The notes under the pieces were generated by a model that searched no databases, was not told the origin of the DNA, and saw only the letters and a program-made list of their open reading frames with translations. Shown here one piece after another: positions 25,762-33,635 of a stretch of DNA of 64,000 nt. The position numbers and the translations under genes were made by a program. The DNA comes from Halomonas rhizosphaerae (GTDB taxonomy: Bacteria > Pseudomonadota > Gammaproteobacteria > Pseudomonadales > Halomonadaceae). Where the stretch lies: positions 124,001 through 188,000 of the forward strand of contig NZ_JASCQP010000023.1 of assembly GCF_030010555.1 (NCBI RefSeq), in the 5' to 3' direction. The first letter of the stretch is position 1, and each line of letters starts with the position of its first letter.

Positions 25762-25839
25762 CGACGTCTCCAGGGTCACGAGGGGAGGCCACTATAACCC
25801 GAGCCCGCCCCTGCCGGCCCCGGGGAGCCGGGCCGCCCC

Positions 25840-26601
25840 TCAGCCGTCGCCAAGCTGCCGCTTCCAGCGCTCCTCGATGGTATCGAGCTGCGCCGGGCCG
25901 TAGTGCGCCTGGGGGTGGCCCCCGTAGTGGGCCCACAGCTGGTTGCCGAAGTCGTAGTGCCACCACTCGCTGGGCAGGTTGCTGAAGCCCGCGCCGCGCA
26001 TGGCGTGGTAGAGCACCCGGCGGTAGCCCCGGGCCCGGCGCTGCCGGGCATCCGGGGCGTCGAGGCGCTCCAGGTGGTCGCTATGGGAGGCCGCGCTCGC
26101 CTCGTCGAACTGCGACCCCATGTCGAGCATCAGGCCATCGGCATCACACAGCGTCACGTCCACCGCGCCGCCGGTGAGGTGCGGGCTGGGCGCCAGGGGA
26201 TCGCGGCTGGGCATCGCCACGAACTCCCGGGTGCATGCGAGCAGCGTCTCCTCGTCGCAGGTCGGGTGCCGGGCGCGCATCACCTCGAAGAGGGTATCGA
26301 AGAGGTACTGCTGGACCCGCCAGGGTCGCCAGCCGTCCAGTACCACCAGGCCGAGGCCCGGGGGAAGGCCACGCGCGACAGAAAGCAGGCGCCGATGGAC
26401 GCTCTCCCGCACGAAGCACTCGGGTACCGCGCCGGGGATGCCCAGTCGCGCATAGGCGGGGAAGACCCGGACCGGTTCGGGCGCGAGGCTCATCGGCACC
26501 AGGGGCTCGTCGTCGGGGACGACCGGCAGGCGACCGAGGCGCTCCCAGCACGGCTCGTCCAGGTGGGGAACCGGGGTCTCGGCGGGGTCGGAAGGGGGCA
26601 T
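25840..26601 (-). CDS. D-alanyl-D-alanine dipeptidase (VanX/DdpX-like, M15 peptidase)
   Basis: The 253-residue protein has the M15 zinc-site pattern: SPHLTGGAVDVTL near 139-151 (His and Asp ligands) and SEWWHYDFGN near 215-224 (Glu base and His ligand), plus VLDGWRPWRVQQYLFD. It should hydrolyse D-Ala-D-Ala or related dipeptides from wall turnover. No signal peptide is seen, so it is probably cytosolic, as for VanX. No vanH or vanA is adjacent, so this is not a glycopeptide-resistance locus. Confidence 0.88.
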   Translation of the reverse strand: MPPSDPAETPVPHLDEPCWERLGRLPVVPDDEPLVPMSLAPEPVRVFPAYARLGIPGAVPECFVRESVHRRLLSVARGLPPGLGLVVLDGWRPWRVQQYLFDTLFEVMRARHPTCDEETLLACTREFVAMPSRDPLAPSPHLTGGAVDVTLCDADGLMLDMGSQFDEASAASHSDHLERLDAPDARQRRARGYRRVLYHAMRGAGFSNLPSEWWHYDFGNQLWAHYGGHPQAHYGPAQLDTIEERWKRQLGDG

Positions 26602-26687
26602 GCGGCAGGTCCAGGAGAGGGGTTTCCCCGAGCCTAGCCGAGTCGCGCCGGGGACGACATCCCCGAGCGCGGCAGGCCGCGGGCGGC

Positions 26688-27092
26688 TCAGGCAGGCCCG
26701 CCCCGGGACGCGGGCTCCATCGGCAGCCGCGCGATCAGCGCGCTCACCCCGGCAGTCACCCTCGCCACGGTCTGCTCGTCGTAGAGGCGTCCCTTGCGCT
26801 TCTTCAGGCCCTGCTCATAGAGCCTGACGTGCTCGGTGGGCGTCACGCCGGCATTGGCCAGGCAGTGGTGGGCGCAGTGCATCTGGCAGCCGTCGATGGC
26901 CACGATGGGCCGGCCGGAGCGGGCGGTGCGCACCAGGCCGGGCACGCCGCCGCCCACCCCGGCGATACAGGACATCTCCGCCTCGCCGCCATGGTCCAGG
27001 CGCAGGGCGACCTGGTTGGCGAGCTGGGCCACGTCGGAGCAGCCCGAGCAGGAGTAGACCAGGGGACGGGGGGTGTTGCGGGGTCGGGACAT
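26688..27092 (-). CDS. DGC-domain putative zinc-binding protein
   Basis: The 134-residue protein has an N-terminal YSCSGCSD motif and an internal AIDGCQMHCAHHC segment, the signature of the DGC family. The many cysteines and histidines suggest metal binding. Members occur near anaerobic and nitrogen-oxide genes, but their role is not established. GGGAGG lies 5 bases before the ATG at 27092. It follows the dnr-like gene by 29 bases on the same strand, so it is probably the last gene of the nar-mo-dnr unit. Confidence 0.78.
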   Translation of the reverse strand: MSRPRNTPRPLVYSCSGCSDVAQLANQVALRLDHGGEAEMSCIAGVGGGVPGLVRTARSGRPIVAIDGCQMHCAHHCLANAGVTPTEHVRLYEQGLKKRKGRLYDEQTVARVTAGVSALIARLPMEPASRGGPA

Positions 27093-27121
27093 GGGGCCTC
27101 CCAGGGATTGCGGCACGACGC

Positions 27122-27865
27122 TCAGTCGTCGCTCAGCATGAGGTCACGCAGCTTCTGTTCGTCGAGCACCACCAGGCGCTGGCGGTCGATGTTGATGACC
27201 CCCTCCTCGCGCAGCCTGGCCAGCAGGCGCGACAGGGTCTCCGGCGTCATGGCCAGCTGGGCGGCCAACCAGCGCTTGGGAATGGTCAGCCGAACCACCC
27301 GGGGGCCCCTGGCGCGGCCCGTCGGCAGCTGACGCAGGATGTAGCTGACCAGGCGCGCCATGGCGTCGGCCTGGGTCAGCAGCGCCATGTCCTCGAGGCG
27401 CTCGGTGAGCTCCAGGGCCAGGCGACTCATGAACTCGGCCCGGCAGGCGGGGTGGCGGTCCATGATCTCGCGACAGCGCGCCGCGGGAATGGTCAGCACA
27501 TGGGTGCGGCGCAGGGCCTCGGCGGAGTAGAGGTAGACCCCGGCGCTGGCCACCATGCTCAGCTCGCCGAGGGTGCCGCCGCGCTCCACGCAGCGGATGG
27601 TCGCCAGTCGACCATCGCCGGCGCTGCGTACCAGGCGCACCGCCCCGCTGATCACCACGTAGAGCCACTTGGCCGGCGCATCCTGGCGGAACAGCCACTC
27701 GCGGGTCTTGAGGGTGCGCACCTCGGTGTCCTCCAGCAGGGCCTCGAGCTGGTCCTCGTCGAGGTCGCCCAGCCAGGGCACCCCGCGCACCAGTTCGCGC
27801 AGCTGTCGGGGCCGGAACAGCAGCTCAGTCGAGGAACTGGGTACCGGGGCAGTATCCGTAGACAT
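27122..27865 (-). CDS. dnr: CRP/FNR-family regulator (DNR-like)
   Basis: The 247-residue protein has an N-terminal cyclic-nucleotide-binding-like fold (KWLYVVISGAVRLVRSAGDG, ERGGTLGELSMVAS) and a C-terminal Crp-type helix-turn-helix (RWLAAQLAMTPETLSRLLARL). It lacks the N-terminal cysteine cluster of FNR/ANR, which places it with DNR/NNR regulators that respond to NO. The recognition helix E-T-x-S-R fits TTGAT-N4-ATCAA-type boxes, and such boxes are present before norC and nnrS. The start at 27865 has GGAGG 7 bases before and lies 41 bases inside the end of moeA. Confidence 0.85.
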   Translation of the reverse strand: MSTDTAPVPSSSTELLFRPRQLRELVRGVPWLGDLDEDQLEALLEDTEVRTLKTREWLFRQDAPAKWLYVVISGAVRLVRSAGDGRLATIRCVERGGTLGELSMVASAGVYLYSAEALRRTHVLTIPAARCREIMDRHPACRAEFMSRLALELTERLEDMALLTQADAMARLVSYILRQLPTGRARGPRVVRLTIPKRWLAAQLAMTPETLSRLLARLREEGVINIDRQRLVVLDEQKLRDLMLSDD

Positions 27866-29081
27866 GGCCTTCCTCCACTTGGGTATCGGCATCGATGATC
27901 AGGTAGCCATGGGCCTGGCTGGCGGCCCCGAGCATATGCGAGCCCTGCCCGCCGGCCAGGCGTGCCACGGGGGCACCACCGGTCCAGTCCAGCACCACCC
28001 TCAACAGCTCGCGCCGGCCTCTCGGTGCCCGCCGGGAGAAGCCGGCGGTGACCGGGAAGCGCTGCAGCGGCGGCGGGGTGCGCCCCTGGCGCCCCTGCAC
28101 GAAGGGCAGCGCCAGCCACTGCCAGCCCACCAGCGAGGCCACCGGGTTGCCGGGCAGGCCGATCAGCGGGGTGCCGTCGCGCAGCGAGGGACCGAGCCAG
28201 CCGAGCGCAAACGGCTTGCCGGGCTTGATCGCCACGCCGTGGAAGGTGATGCCGCCCAGGCGCTCCAGCACCGGCCGAACGTGGTCCTCCTCCCCCACCG
28301 AGACCCCGCCCGTACACACTACCAGATCGGCCAGTTCGCGCGCCCGGGCAAGACATTGACCCAGGTCAGCGGCGGTGTCGGCAACCACGCCCAGGTCGAG
28401 GACCTCGCAGCCCTGCTGGGCGAGCAGGGCACGCAGCATGGCCCCATTGCTGTTGTAGACCTGGCCGGGCACCCAGGCCTGGCCGGGCTCGATCAGCTCG
28501 TCGCCGGTGCTGACCAGGGCCACACGGACCCGCCGGCGCACCGTCACGGCATCGATGCCCTGGCTGGCCAGCAGCGCGATGGCCGCGGCATTCAGCCGCG
28601 TCCCCGCGACCAGCACCACGTCACCGGCGCGACTCTCCTCGCCGCGTCGACGAATGTTGGCGCCCGCGGCCAGCACACCCTCGACGTGCACCCGCCCCGC
28701 GGCGTCCAGGCTCACCCTCTCCTGGGGCACCACGGCGTCCGCGCCCAGCGGCACCGGGGCGCCGGTGAAGATGCGGGCGCAGCCCCCTTCGGGTAGCCTG
28801 AGCACGCCGGCACCGGCCGGCACGCGCAGCGTCACCGGCAGGCCGGAGGGATCAGCGGCGAGCTCGCCGCGACGCAGGGCATAGCCGTCCATGGCGCTGT
28901 TGTCGACCCCGGGCAGGTCGAGGCCGGCCCGGGCATCCTCGGCCAGCACCCGACCGGAAGCATCGGCCAGGGCGACCCGCTCGCAGCCGGCCACCGCCAC
29001 GCCGGACGCCAGCATCAGGGCGCGGGCGTCGAAGAGGTCCAGCAGGCCGGGCGTGACGACCTCCGCGCAGCCGCAGTTCAT
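27825..29081 (-). CDS. moeA: Molybdopterin molybdenumtransferase
   Basis: The 418-residue enzyme inserts molybdate into adenylylated molybdopterin. Family segments are VDNSAMDGYAL near 58-68, IFTGAPVPLGADAVV near 103-117, VALVSTGDEL near 185-194, CTGGVSVGEEDH near 251-262 and LPGNPVASLV near 305-314. The start at 29081 overlaps the moaB stop by ATGA. It supplies cofactor to NarG encoded upstream in the same direction. The last 41 bases overlap the dnr-like gene in another frame. Confidence 0.92.
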   Translation of the reverse strand: MNCGCAEVVTPGLLDLFDARALMLASGVAVAGCERVALADASGRVLAEDARAGLDLPGVDNSAMDGYALRRGELAADPSGLPVTLRVPAGAGVLRLPEGGCARIFTGAPVPLGADAVVPQERVSLDAAGRVHVEGVLAAGANIRRRGEESRAGDVVLVAGTRLNAAAIALLASQGIDAVTVRRRVRVALVSTGDELIEPGQAWVPGQVYNSNGAMLRALLAQQGCEVLDLGVVADTAADLGQCLARARELADLVVCTGGVSVGEEDHVRPVLERLGGITFHGVAIKPGKPFALGWLGPSLRDGTPLIGLPGNPVASLVGWQWLALPFVQGRQGRTPPPLQRFPVTAGFSRRAPRGRRELLRVVLDWTGGAPVARLAGGQGSHMLGAASQAHGYLIIDADTQVEEGHVYGYCPGTQFLD

Positions 29082-29662
29082 GCCCCGGCCCCTTCCGCCA
29101 TGTCCTCGTCGGCGCTCGCCTGCCGGGACGCACAGTGCCTCGCCTCCGGCAGCACCATGGCGACGAAGTTGCAGGGCCTCGTGCGGGCGTCGAGCTGGGC
29201 GGCGAGGATGCCATCCCAGGCAGTGGCGCACGCCTTGGGCGAGCCGGGCATGGCGAACACCAGGGTACGGTCGATCAGCCCGGCCACCGCCCGGGACTGG
29301 ATGGTGGAGGTGCCGATGGTCTCCAGGGAGAGCTGGCGGAACAGCTCGCCGTAGCCGTCGACCGCCTTGTCGAACAGCGGCGCGAGCGCCTCGGGGGTGG
29401 TGTCTCGAGGCGTGAAGCCGGTGCCGCCGTTGACCAGGATCACCTGGATGTCCTGGCGCACCACCCAGGCCGAGACCACCGCGCGGATGCGGTAGACGTC
29501 GTCGGGCACGATGCGTCGCTCCACCAGGGCGTGGCCGGCCTCGGTGAGGCGCTCGGAGAGCAGGTCGCCGCTGCCATCCTCGTCGAAGCCGCGGGTGTCG
29601 GAGACGGTCAGCACGGCGATGCCCAGCGGGGCGAAGGGGGTATTGGCGTGAACGTGGGCCAT
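29078..29662 (-). CDS. moaB: Molybdenum cofactor biosynthesis protein B
   Basis: The 194-residue protein is of the MoaB/Mog fold: IAVLTVSDTRGFDEDGSG near 15-32, ILVNGGTGFTPRDTTPEAL near 75-93 and FAMPGSPKAC near 137-146. It belongs to the step that adenylylates molybdopterin or delivers it to MoeA. The C-terminus is slightly longer than in E. coli MoaB. It is 90 bases downstream of the parvulin gene and coupled to moeA. Confidence 0.9.
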   Translation of the reverse strand: MAHVHANTPFAPLGIAVLTVSDTRGFDEDGSGDLLSERLTEAGHALVERRIVPDDVYRIRAVVSAWVVRQDIQVILVNGGTGFTPRDTTPEALAPLFDKAVDGYGELFRQLSLETIGTSTIQSRAVAGLIDRTLVFAMPGSPKACATAWDGILAAQLDARTRPCNFVAMVLPEARHCASRQASADEDMAEGAGA

Positions 29663-29724
29663 GGGGTCCTCCTCGCCGCCCGCGGCGCGAGCGGCGTCAT
29701 GGAAAGGAGAGTCGGATACGTCGA

Positions 29725-29743
29725 GGGGGCCAGGCCGGCCCCC
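29725..29743. terminator. GC hairpin between parvulin and moaB genes
   Basis: GGGGGCC and GGCCCCC form a 7-bp stem around AGGCC. No T-run follows on the minus strand. It may attenuate rather than stop nar transcription before moaB-moeA-dnr. Confidence 0.3.
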
Positions 29744-29752
29744 TTCATGTGG

Positions 29753-30574
29753 CTACTGCATCAGGGCACTGGCGCTGTCGTCGTCGAGCGCGATGCCCTC
29801 GACCCCGATCTCGGCCTCCAGCGCCAGCAGGTAGTGGCGCAGGGCCCGGCGGGTGGCCTGCTCGCGCAGGCTGTGGCGGACGTGCTCGGCAACCTGCTCA
29901 TAGGGCAGCTCGCGCCCCTCGACACGCGCCTCGATGCTGACGACATGCCAGCCGTAGCGCGAGGCCAGCGGTCGATCGTGGAGCCCCTCGGGCAGGTGCT
30001 GCAGGGCACGGTCCAGCTCGGCCACGGTCTGGCCGGGGGCCAGCCAGCCCAGGTCGCCGCCCTCCTCCTTCGAGGGGCAGGCGGAGTGGCGCTGGGCGAA
30101 CTCGGTGAAGCGCTCGGGCACTGCCTGCAGCTCGCGGACCAGCTTCTCGCCCAGGCGATAGCCGGCGTCGCGGGCCGGGGCGTCGTCCGGCGCCGCGGCC
30201 AGCAGCACGTGGCGCACCCGCAGGCGGGTGGGTTCGCTGAAGCGCTCGGGATGGGCGGCGTGGAAGCGGCGGCAGTCCTCCTCGGCGGGCTCGGGCACGT
30301 CCAGCTCCCGCTCCAGCAGCTCGGCGATGGCGGCATCCGCCTCGTCGACCGCCTCGCCGGCGGCCTCGGCCATTCCCAGGGCCGCCGCCCGCTGGCGCAG
30401 CAACTCGCGTACCACCAGGGCACGGGCCGCCTTGAGCTGGGCGGTGCCGGCGCTGTCTGCCGGGTGGAACTGCATCTCCTCGGCGATGGCGGCCTCCTCG
30501 ATGGTGGCCTCGCCGACCCGGACGGGCGGGGGGGTGGCGCCCCCCGGGATCATCTCGATATCGATCTTCTGCAT
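29753..30574 (-). CDS. Parvulin-type peptidyl-prolyl isomerase (nar-associated)
   Basis: The 273-residue protein has an N-terminal helical region and a PpiC/parvulin domain near 115-215 (LRVRHVLLAA, FTEFAQRHSACPSKEEGGDLGWLAPGQ, YGWHVVSIEARV). No signal peptide is seen, so it probably acts in the cytosol, perhaps during NarGH maturation. It starts 12 bases after narI. Pseudomonas aeruginosa has a similar isomerase gene at the same place after narI, so this is a conserved nar-operon component rather than a chance neighbour. Confidence 0.87.
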   Translation of the reverse strand: MQKIDIEMIPGGATPPPVRVGEATIEEAAIAEEMQFHPADSAGTAQLKAARALVVRELLRQRAAALGMAEAAGEAVDEADAAIAELLERELDVPEPAEEDCRRFHAAHPERFSEPTRLRVRHVLLAAAPDDAPARDAGYRLGEKLVRELQAVPERFTEFAQRHSACPSKEEGGDLGWLAPGQTVAELDRALQHLPEGLHDRPLASRYGWHVVSIEARVEGRELPYEQVAEHVRHSLREQATRRALRHYLLALEAEIGVEGIALDDDSASALMQ

Positions 30575-30586
30575 GGTGATAACTCC

Positions 30587-31270
30587 TCAGCCCCGCTTGC
30601 GGACCAGCTGGTAGCGGCGCGTCACGTAGCCGAAGGGCACGCTCCACACATGCACCAGGCGCGAGAACGGGAACAGCAGGATGATGGTCAGGCCGACGAA
30701 GATATGGAGCTTGTAGATCCAGGAGACCTCGGCCATGTAGTCGGCCGCACCGCCGCTGAAGAAGACGATGGACTGCGCCCAGCTGGAGAGCGTCAGCATC
30801 ATCTCGCCGTCCAGGTGGCCCAGGGAGAAGATCACGGTGATCATCCCCAGCGCCGCCTGGAAGACGATCAGCCCGAGGATGACGGTATCCATGATGCTCG
30901 ACGAGGCCTTCACGCGCGGGTTGGTCAGGCGACGGTAGAGCAGCATGGCGCCCCCCACCACGCAGAGGATGCCGGCGATGCCACCCACCACGATCGCCAG
31001 CAGCTGCTTGGTGCCGGCATGCAGGAAGGGCGCATAGACCCAGTGCGGCGTCAGCATGCCGAACAGGTGCCCGAAGAAGATCACGATGATGCCGATATGG
31101 AAGAGGTTGCTGGCCAGGCGCATGTTCTTCGACGAGAGCATCTGGCTCGAACCGGTCTTCCAGGTGTACTGGCCATGGTCGAAGCGCAGCAGGCTGCCGA
31201 CCAGGAACACCGTGCCGGCCAGATACGGGTAGTAGCCATAGATCAGGTGTTGCAGGTATTCGCCAAACAT
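30587..31270 (-). CDS. narI: Respiratory nitrate reductase gamma subunit
   Basis: The 227-residue membrane cytochrome b has five hydrophobic segments. H58, H68, H189 and H207 match the four heme b ligands of E. coli NarI at a constant offset of two. It takes electrons from quinol on the outer side of the inner membrane and passes them to NarH. AGGAG precedes the ATG, and narJ ends 12 bases upstream. Confidence 0.96.
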   Translation of the reverse strand: MFGEYLQHLIYGYYPYLAGTVFLVGSLLRFDHGQYTWKTGSSQMLSSKNMRLASNLFHIGIIVIFFGHLFGMLTPHWVYAPFLHAGTKQLLAIVVGGIAGILCVVGGAMLLYRRLTNPRVKASSSIMDTVILGLIVFQAALGMITVIFSLGHLDGEMMLTLSSWAQSIVFFSGGAADYMAEVSWIYKLHIFVGLTIILLFPFSRLVHVWSVPFGYVTRRYQLVRKRG

Positions 31271-31282
31271 GACGGTTCTCCT

Positions 31283-32068
31283 TTAGCGATCGGTCATGGC
31301 GCGGTCGGTCGAACCGCTGCTGGGCATGATCCTGACGGGGTCGCTGGGCACGGCCTGCTTGCGCTCGGCGAGTCGGCGACCCTCGGCGGACTGCAGGGCG
31401 CAGTCCTCGTCGGAGGCGGCACTGAAGCGCACGGCCTCTTCCTCCCAGACCTCGTCCAGCGCCTCCGGGGTGTCATCGGGCGCCTCGTCCTTCACCGTCT
31501 CGCGGTGGGCGTCGACGTCCCCCTCGGCGCCGATCAGTGCCAGCAGCGCCAGCGGCACCAGGGCATGGTCGGCGTCGCGCTCGTCCAGTCGGGCGGCGAG
31601 CAGCGCCAGGATATGGCGGATCTCGCCCAGCCAGCGGCCGATCTCGGCCTCCGGGCGGGTCGAGAGGTACTCCAGGAACAGCGGCAGGTAGTCGGGCAGC
31701 TCGCGGGCATCGAGCTCGAAGCCCGCGGCGCTGTACTCGGCCATCAGGTCGACCATGGCCTGGCCGCGATCGCGGGACTCGCCGTGGACGTGTTCGAAGA
31801 GCAGCAGCGAAGTGCTGCGCCCCTTGTCGAACAGCGCCACGTACTCGGCCTGCAGCTCCATCAGGTCGGCATCCAGCAGGCGCTGGCACCAGTCCATCAG
31901 GCGGGTGCGCAGCGCCGCCTCCCAGCGGCGCTCGGCGTCGAGGAGCTCGATCATCTCCGGCGCGGCGGCCTGGAGCTCCGCGGAGGGGTAGTCGAGCAGC
32001 CGGGCCAGCACGCGCAGGCTCAGCATGTCCGGTTCCGCCACGGGGTATTGCATTGCAGCCTCAGCCAT
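31283..32068 (-). CDS. narJ: Nitrate reductase assembly chaperone
   Basis: The 261-residue soluble helical protein is a NarJ/TorD-type chaperone required for cofactor insertion into NarG and for membrane attachment. Family segments are LARLLDYPSAEL near 21-32, YVALFDKGRSTSLLLFEHVHGESRDRGQAM near 80-110 and LPLFLEYLS near 130-138. The start at 32068 has AGGAGG 6 bases before and overlaps narH by 8 bases. The C-terminus is longer than in E. coli (about 236 residues) and acidic. Confidence 0.93.
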   Translation of the reverse strand: MAEAAMQYPVAEPDMLSLRVLARLLDYPSAELQAAAPEMIELLDAERRWEAALRTRLMDWCQRLLDADLMELQAEYVALFDKGRSTSLLLFEHVHGESRDRGQAMVDLMAEYSAAGFELDARELPDYLPLFLEYLSTRPEAEIGRWLGEIRHILALLAARLDERDADHALVPLALLALIGAEGDVDAHRETVKDEAPDDTPEALDEVWEEEAVRFSAASDEDCALQSAEGRRLAERKQAVPSDPVRIMPSSGSTDRAMTDR

Positions 32069-33635
32069 GACGCACCTCCTCGCTCCGGGTCTTGTCCTGT
32101 GCAGCAGGGTCGAAGGTCTCGGCCGGCTGGACCAGGGTGGTGGTGGTCTTGCGGCCCCCGAACAGGCTCTGACTGCTGTCACCGTGGCAACCGTCACCGA
32201 AGGTGAAGCCGCAGCCGCCACGCTCCGGGAAGGCCTCGGTGGCCATCTCGCGGTGGCTGGTGGGGATCACGAAGCGATCCTCGTAGTTGGCGATGGCCAG
32301 ATACCGGTACATGGACTCCACCTGGGCCTCGGTGAGGCCCACGCTCTCCAGTACCTCGGTCTCGGCCTTGCCCTCGACGTGCTTGCCGCGCATGTAGAGG
32401 CGCATGGCCATCAGGCGCTTGAGCGCCAGTACCACGGGCTCCTCCTCGCCGGCGGTGAGCATGTTGGCCAGGTACTTGACCGGGATGCGCAGCGACTCGA
32501 TCTTCGGCATCACGCCGTCGAACTCGACGTTGCCGGCCTCGGCGGCGGACTGGATCGGTGACAGCGGCGGCACGTACCAGACCATCGGCAGGGTGCGATA
32601 CTCCGGGTGCAGCGGCAGCGCCAGGCCCCAGTCCATGGCCAGCTTGTAGACCGGCGAGGCCTGGGCGGCGGCGATCACGTTGTCGGTGATGCCGTCCTTC
32701 TTCGCCTGGGCGATGACTTCCGGGTCGTTGGGGTCCAGGAAGATCTCGCACTGGCGATGGTAGAGGTCACGCTCGTCCGGCGAGCTGGCCACCTCCTCGA
32801 TGCGGTCGGCATCGTAGAGCAGCACGCCGAGGTAGCGGATCCGGCCCACGCAGGTCTCGGAGCAGACGGTCGGCTGGCCGGCCTCGATGCGCGGATAGCA
32901 GAAGATGCACTTCTCGGACTTACCGGTCTTCCAGTTGTAGTAGATCTTCTTGTAGGGGCAGCCGGAGATGCACATCCGCCAGCCGCGGCACTTGTCCTGG
33001 TCGATCAGGACGATGCCGTCCTCCTCGCGCTTGTAGATCGCGCCACTCGGGCACGATGCCACGCAGGTCGGATTGAGGCAGTGCTCGCACAGGCGCGGCA
33101 GGTACATCATGAAGGTGTTCTCGAACTGGCCGTAGATGTCGGCCTGGATCTTCTCGAAGTTCGCGTCCTTGCGGCGCTTGGCGAACTCGGTGCCGAGGAT
33201 CTCCTCCCAGTTCGGGCCCCATTCGATCTTGTTCATGCGCTCGCCGGAGATCAGCGAACGCGGCCGCGCGGTGGGCTGGTGCTCGCCCTGCTTGGCGGTG
33301 TGCAGGTGCTGGTAGTCGAAGGTGAACGGCTCGTAGTAGTCGTCGATCTCCGGCAAGTCGGGGTTGGCGAAGATGTTCGCCAGCACCCGCCACTTGCCGC
33401 CGATGCGCGGCTCGATGCGGCCATCCTTGCGGCGCAGCCAGCCGCCCTTCCACTTGTGCTGGTTCTCCCACTCCTTGGGATAGCCGATGCCGGGCTTGGT
33501 CTCGACGTTGTTGAACCAGGCGTACTCCACGCCCTCGCGGCTGGTCCAGACGTTCTTGCAGGTCACCGAGCAGGTGTGGCAGCCGATGCACTTGTCGAGG
33601 TTGAGGACCATGCCTACCTGGGAACGAATCTTCAT
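32061..33635 (-). CDS. narH: Respiratory nitrate reductase beta subunit
   Basis: The 524-residue iron-sulfur protein has the first cysteine motif CIGCHTCSVTCKN at 16-28, then CEHCLNPTCVASCPSG, CRGWRMCISGCPYKK and CIFCYPRIEAGQPTVC. The CxxW in the third group (CRGW) is the known substitution that gives a [3Fe-4S] cluster next to three [4Fe-4S] clusters. It carries electrons from NarI to NarG in the cytosol. It overlaps narG by ATGA. Confidence 0.97.
   Translation of the reverse strand: MKIRSQVGMVLNLDKCIGCHTCSVTCKNVWTSREGVEYAWFNNVETKPGIGYPKEWENQHKWKGGWLRRKDGRIEPRIGGKWRVLANIFANPDLPEIDDYYEPFTFDYQHLHTAKQGEHQPTARPRSLISGERMNKIEWGPNWEEILGTEFAKRRKDANFEKIQADIYGQFENTFMMYLPRLCEHCLNPTCVASCPSGAIYKREEDGIVLIDQDKCRGWRMCISGCPYKKIYYNWKTGKSEKCIFCYPRIEAGQPTVCSETCVGRIRYLGVLLYDADRIEEVASSPDERDLYHRQCEIFLDPNDPEVIAQAKKDGITDNVIAAAQASPVYKLAMDWGLALPLHPEYRTLPMVWYVPPLSPIQSAAEAGNVEFDGVMPKIESLRIPVKYLANMLTAGEEEPVVLALKRLMAMRLYMRGKHVEGKAETEVLESVGLTEAQVESMYRYLAIANYEDRFVIPTSHREMATEAFPERGGCGFTFGDGCHGDSSQSLFGGRKTTTTLVQPAETFDPAAQDKTRSEEVRHG

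Noticed and set aside
25840..26601. Glycopeptide resistance from the VanX-like dipeptidase
   Set aside because: No vanH, vanA or vanS/R genes are adjacent; such dipeptidases serve cell-wall recycling.
29135..32206. Very long open frame on the plus strand opposite moaB, the parvulin gene, narI and narJ
   Set aside because: Its translation is low-complexity and rich in His, Gln, Gly and Ala, as expected for the antisense of high-GC genes; the minus-strand genes have clear family motifs.
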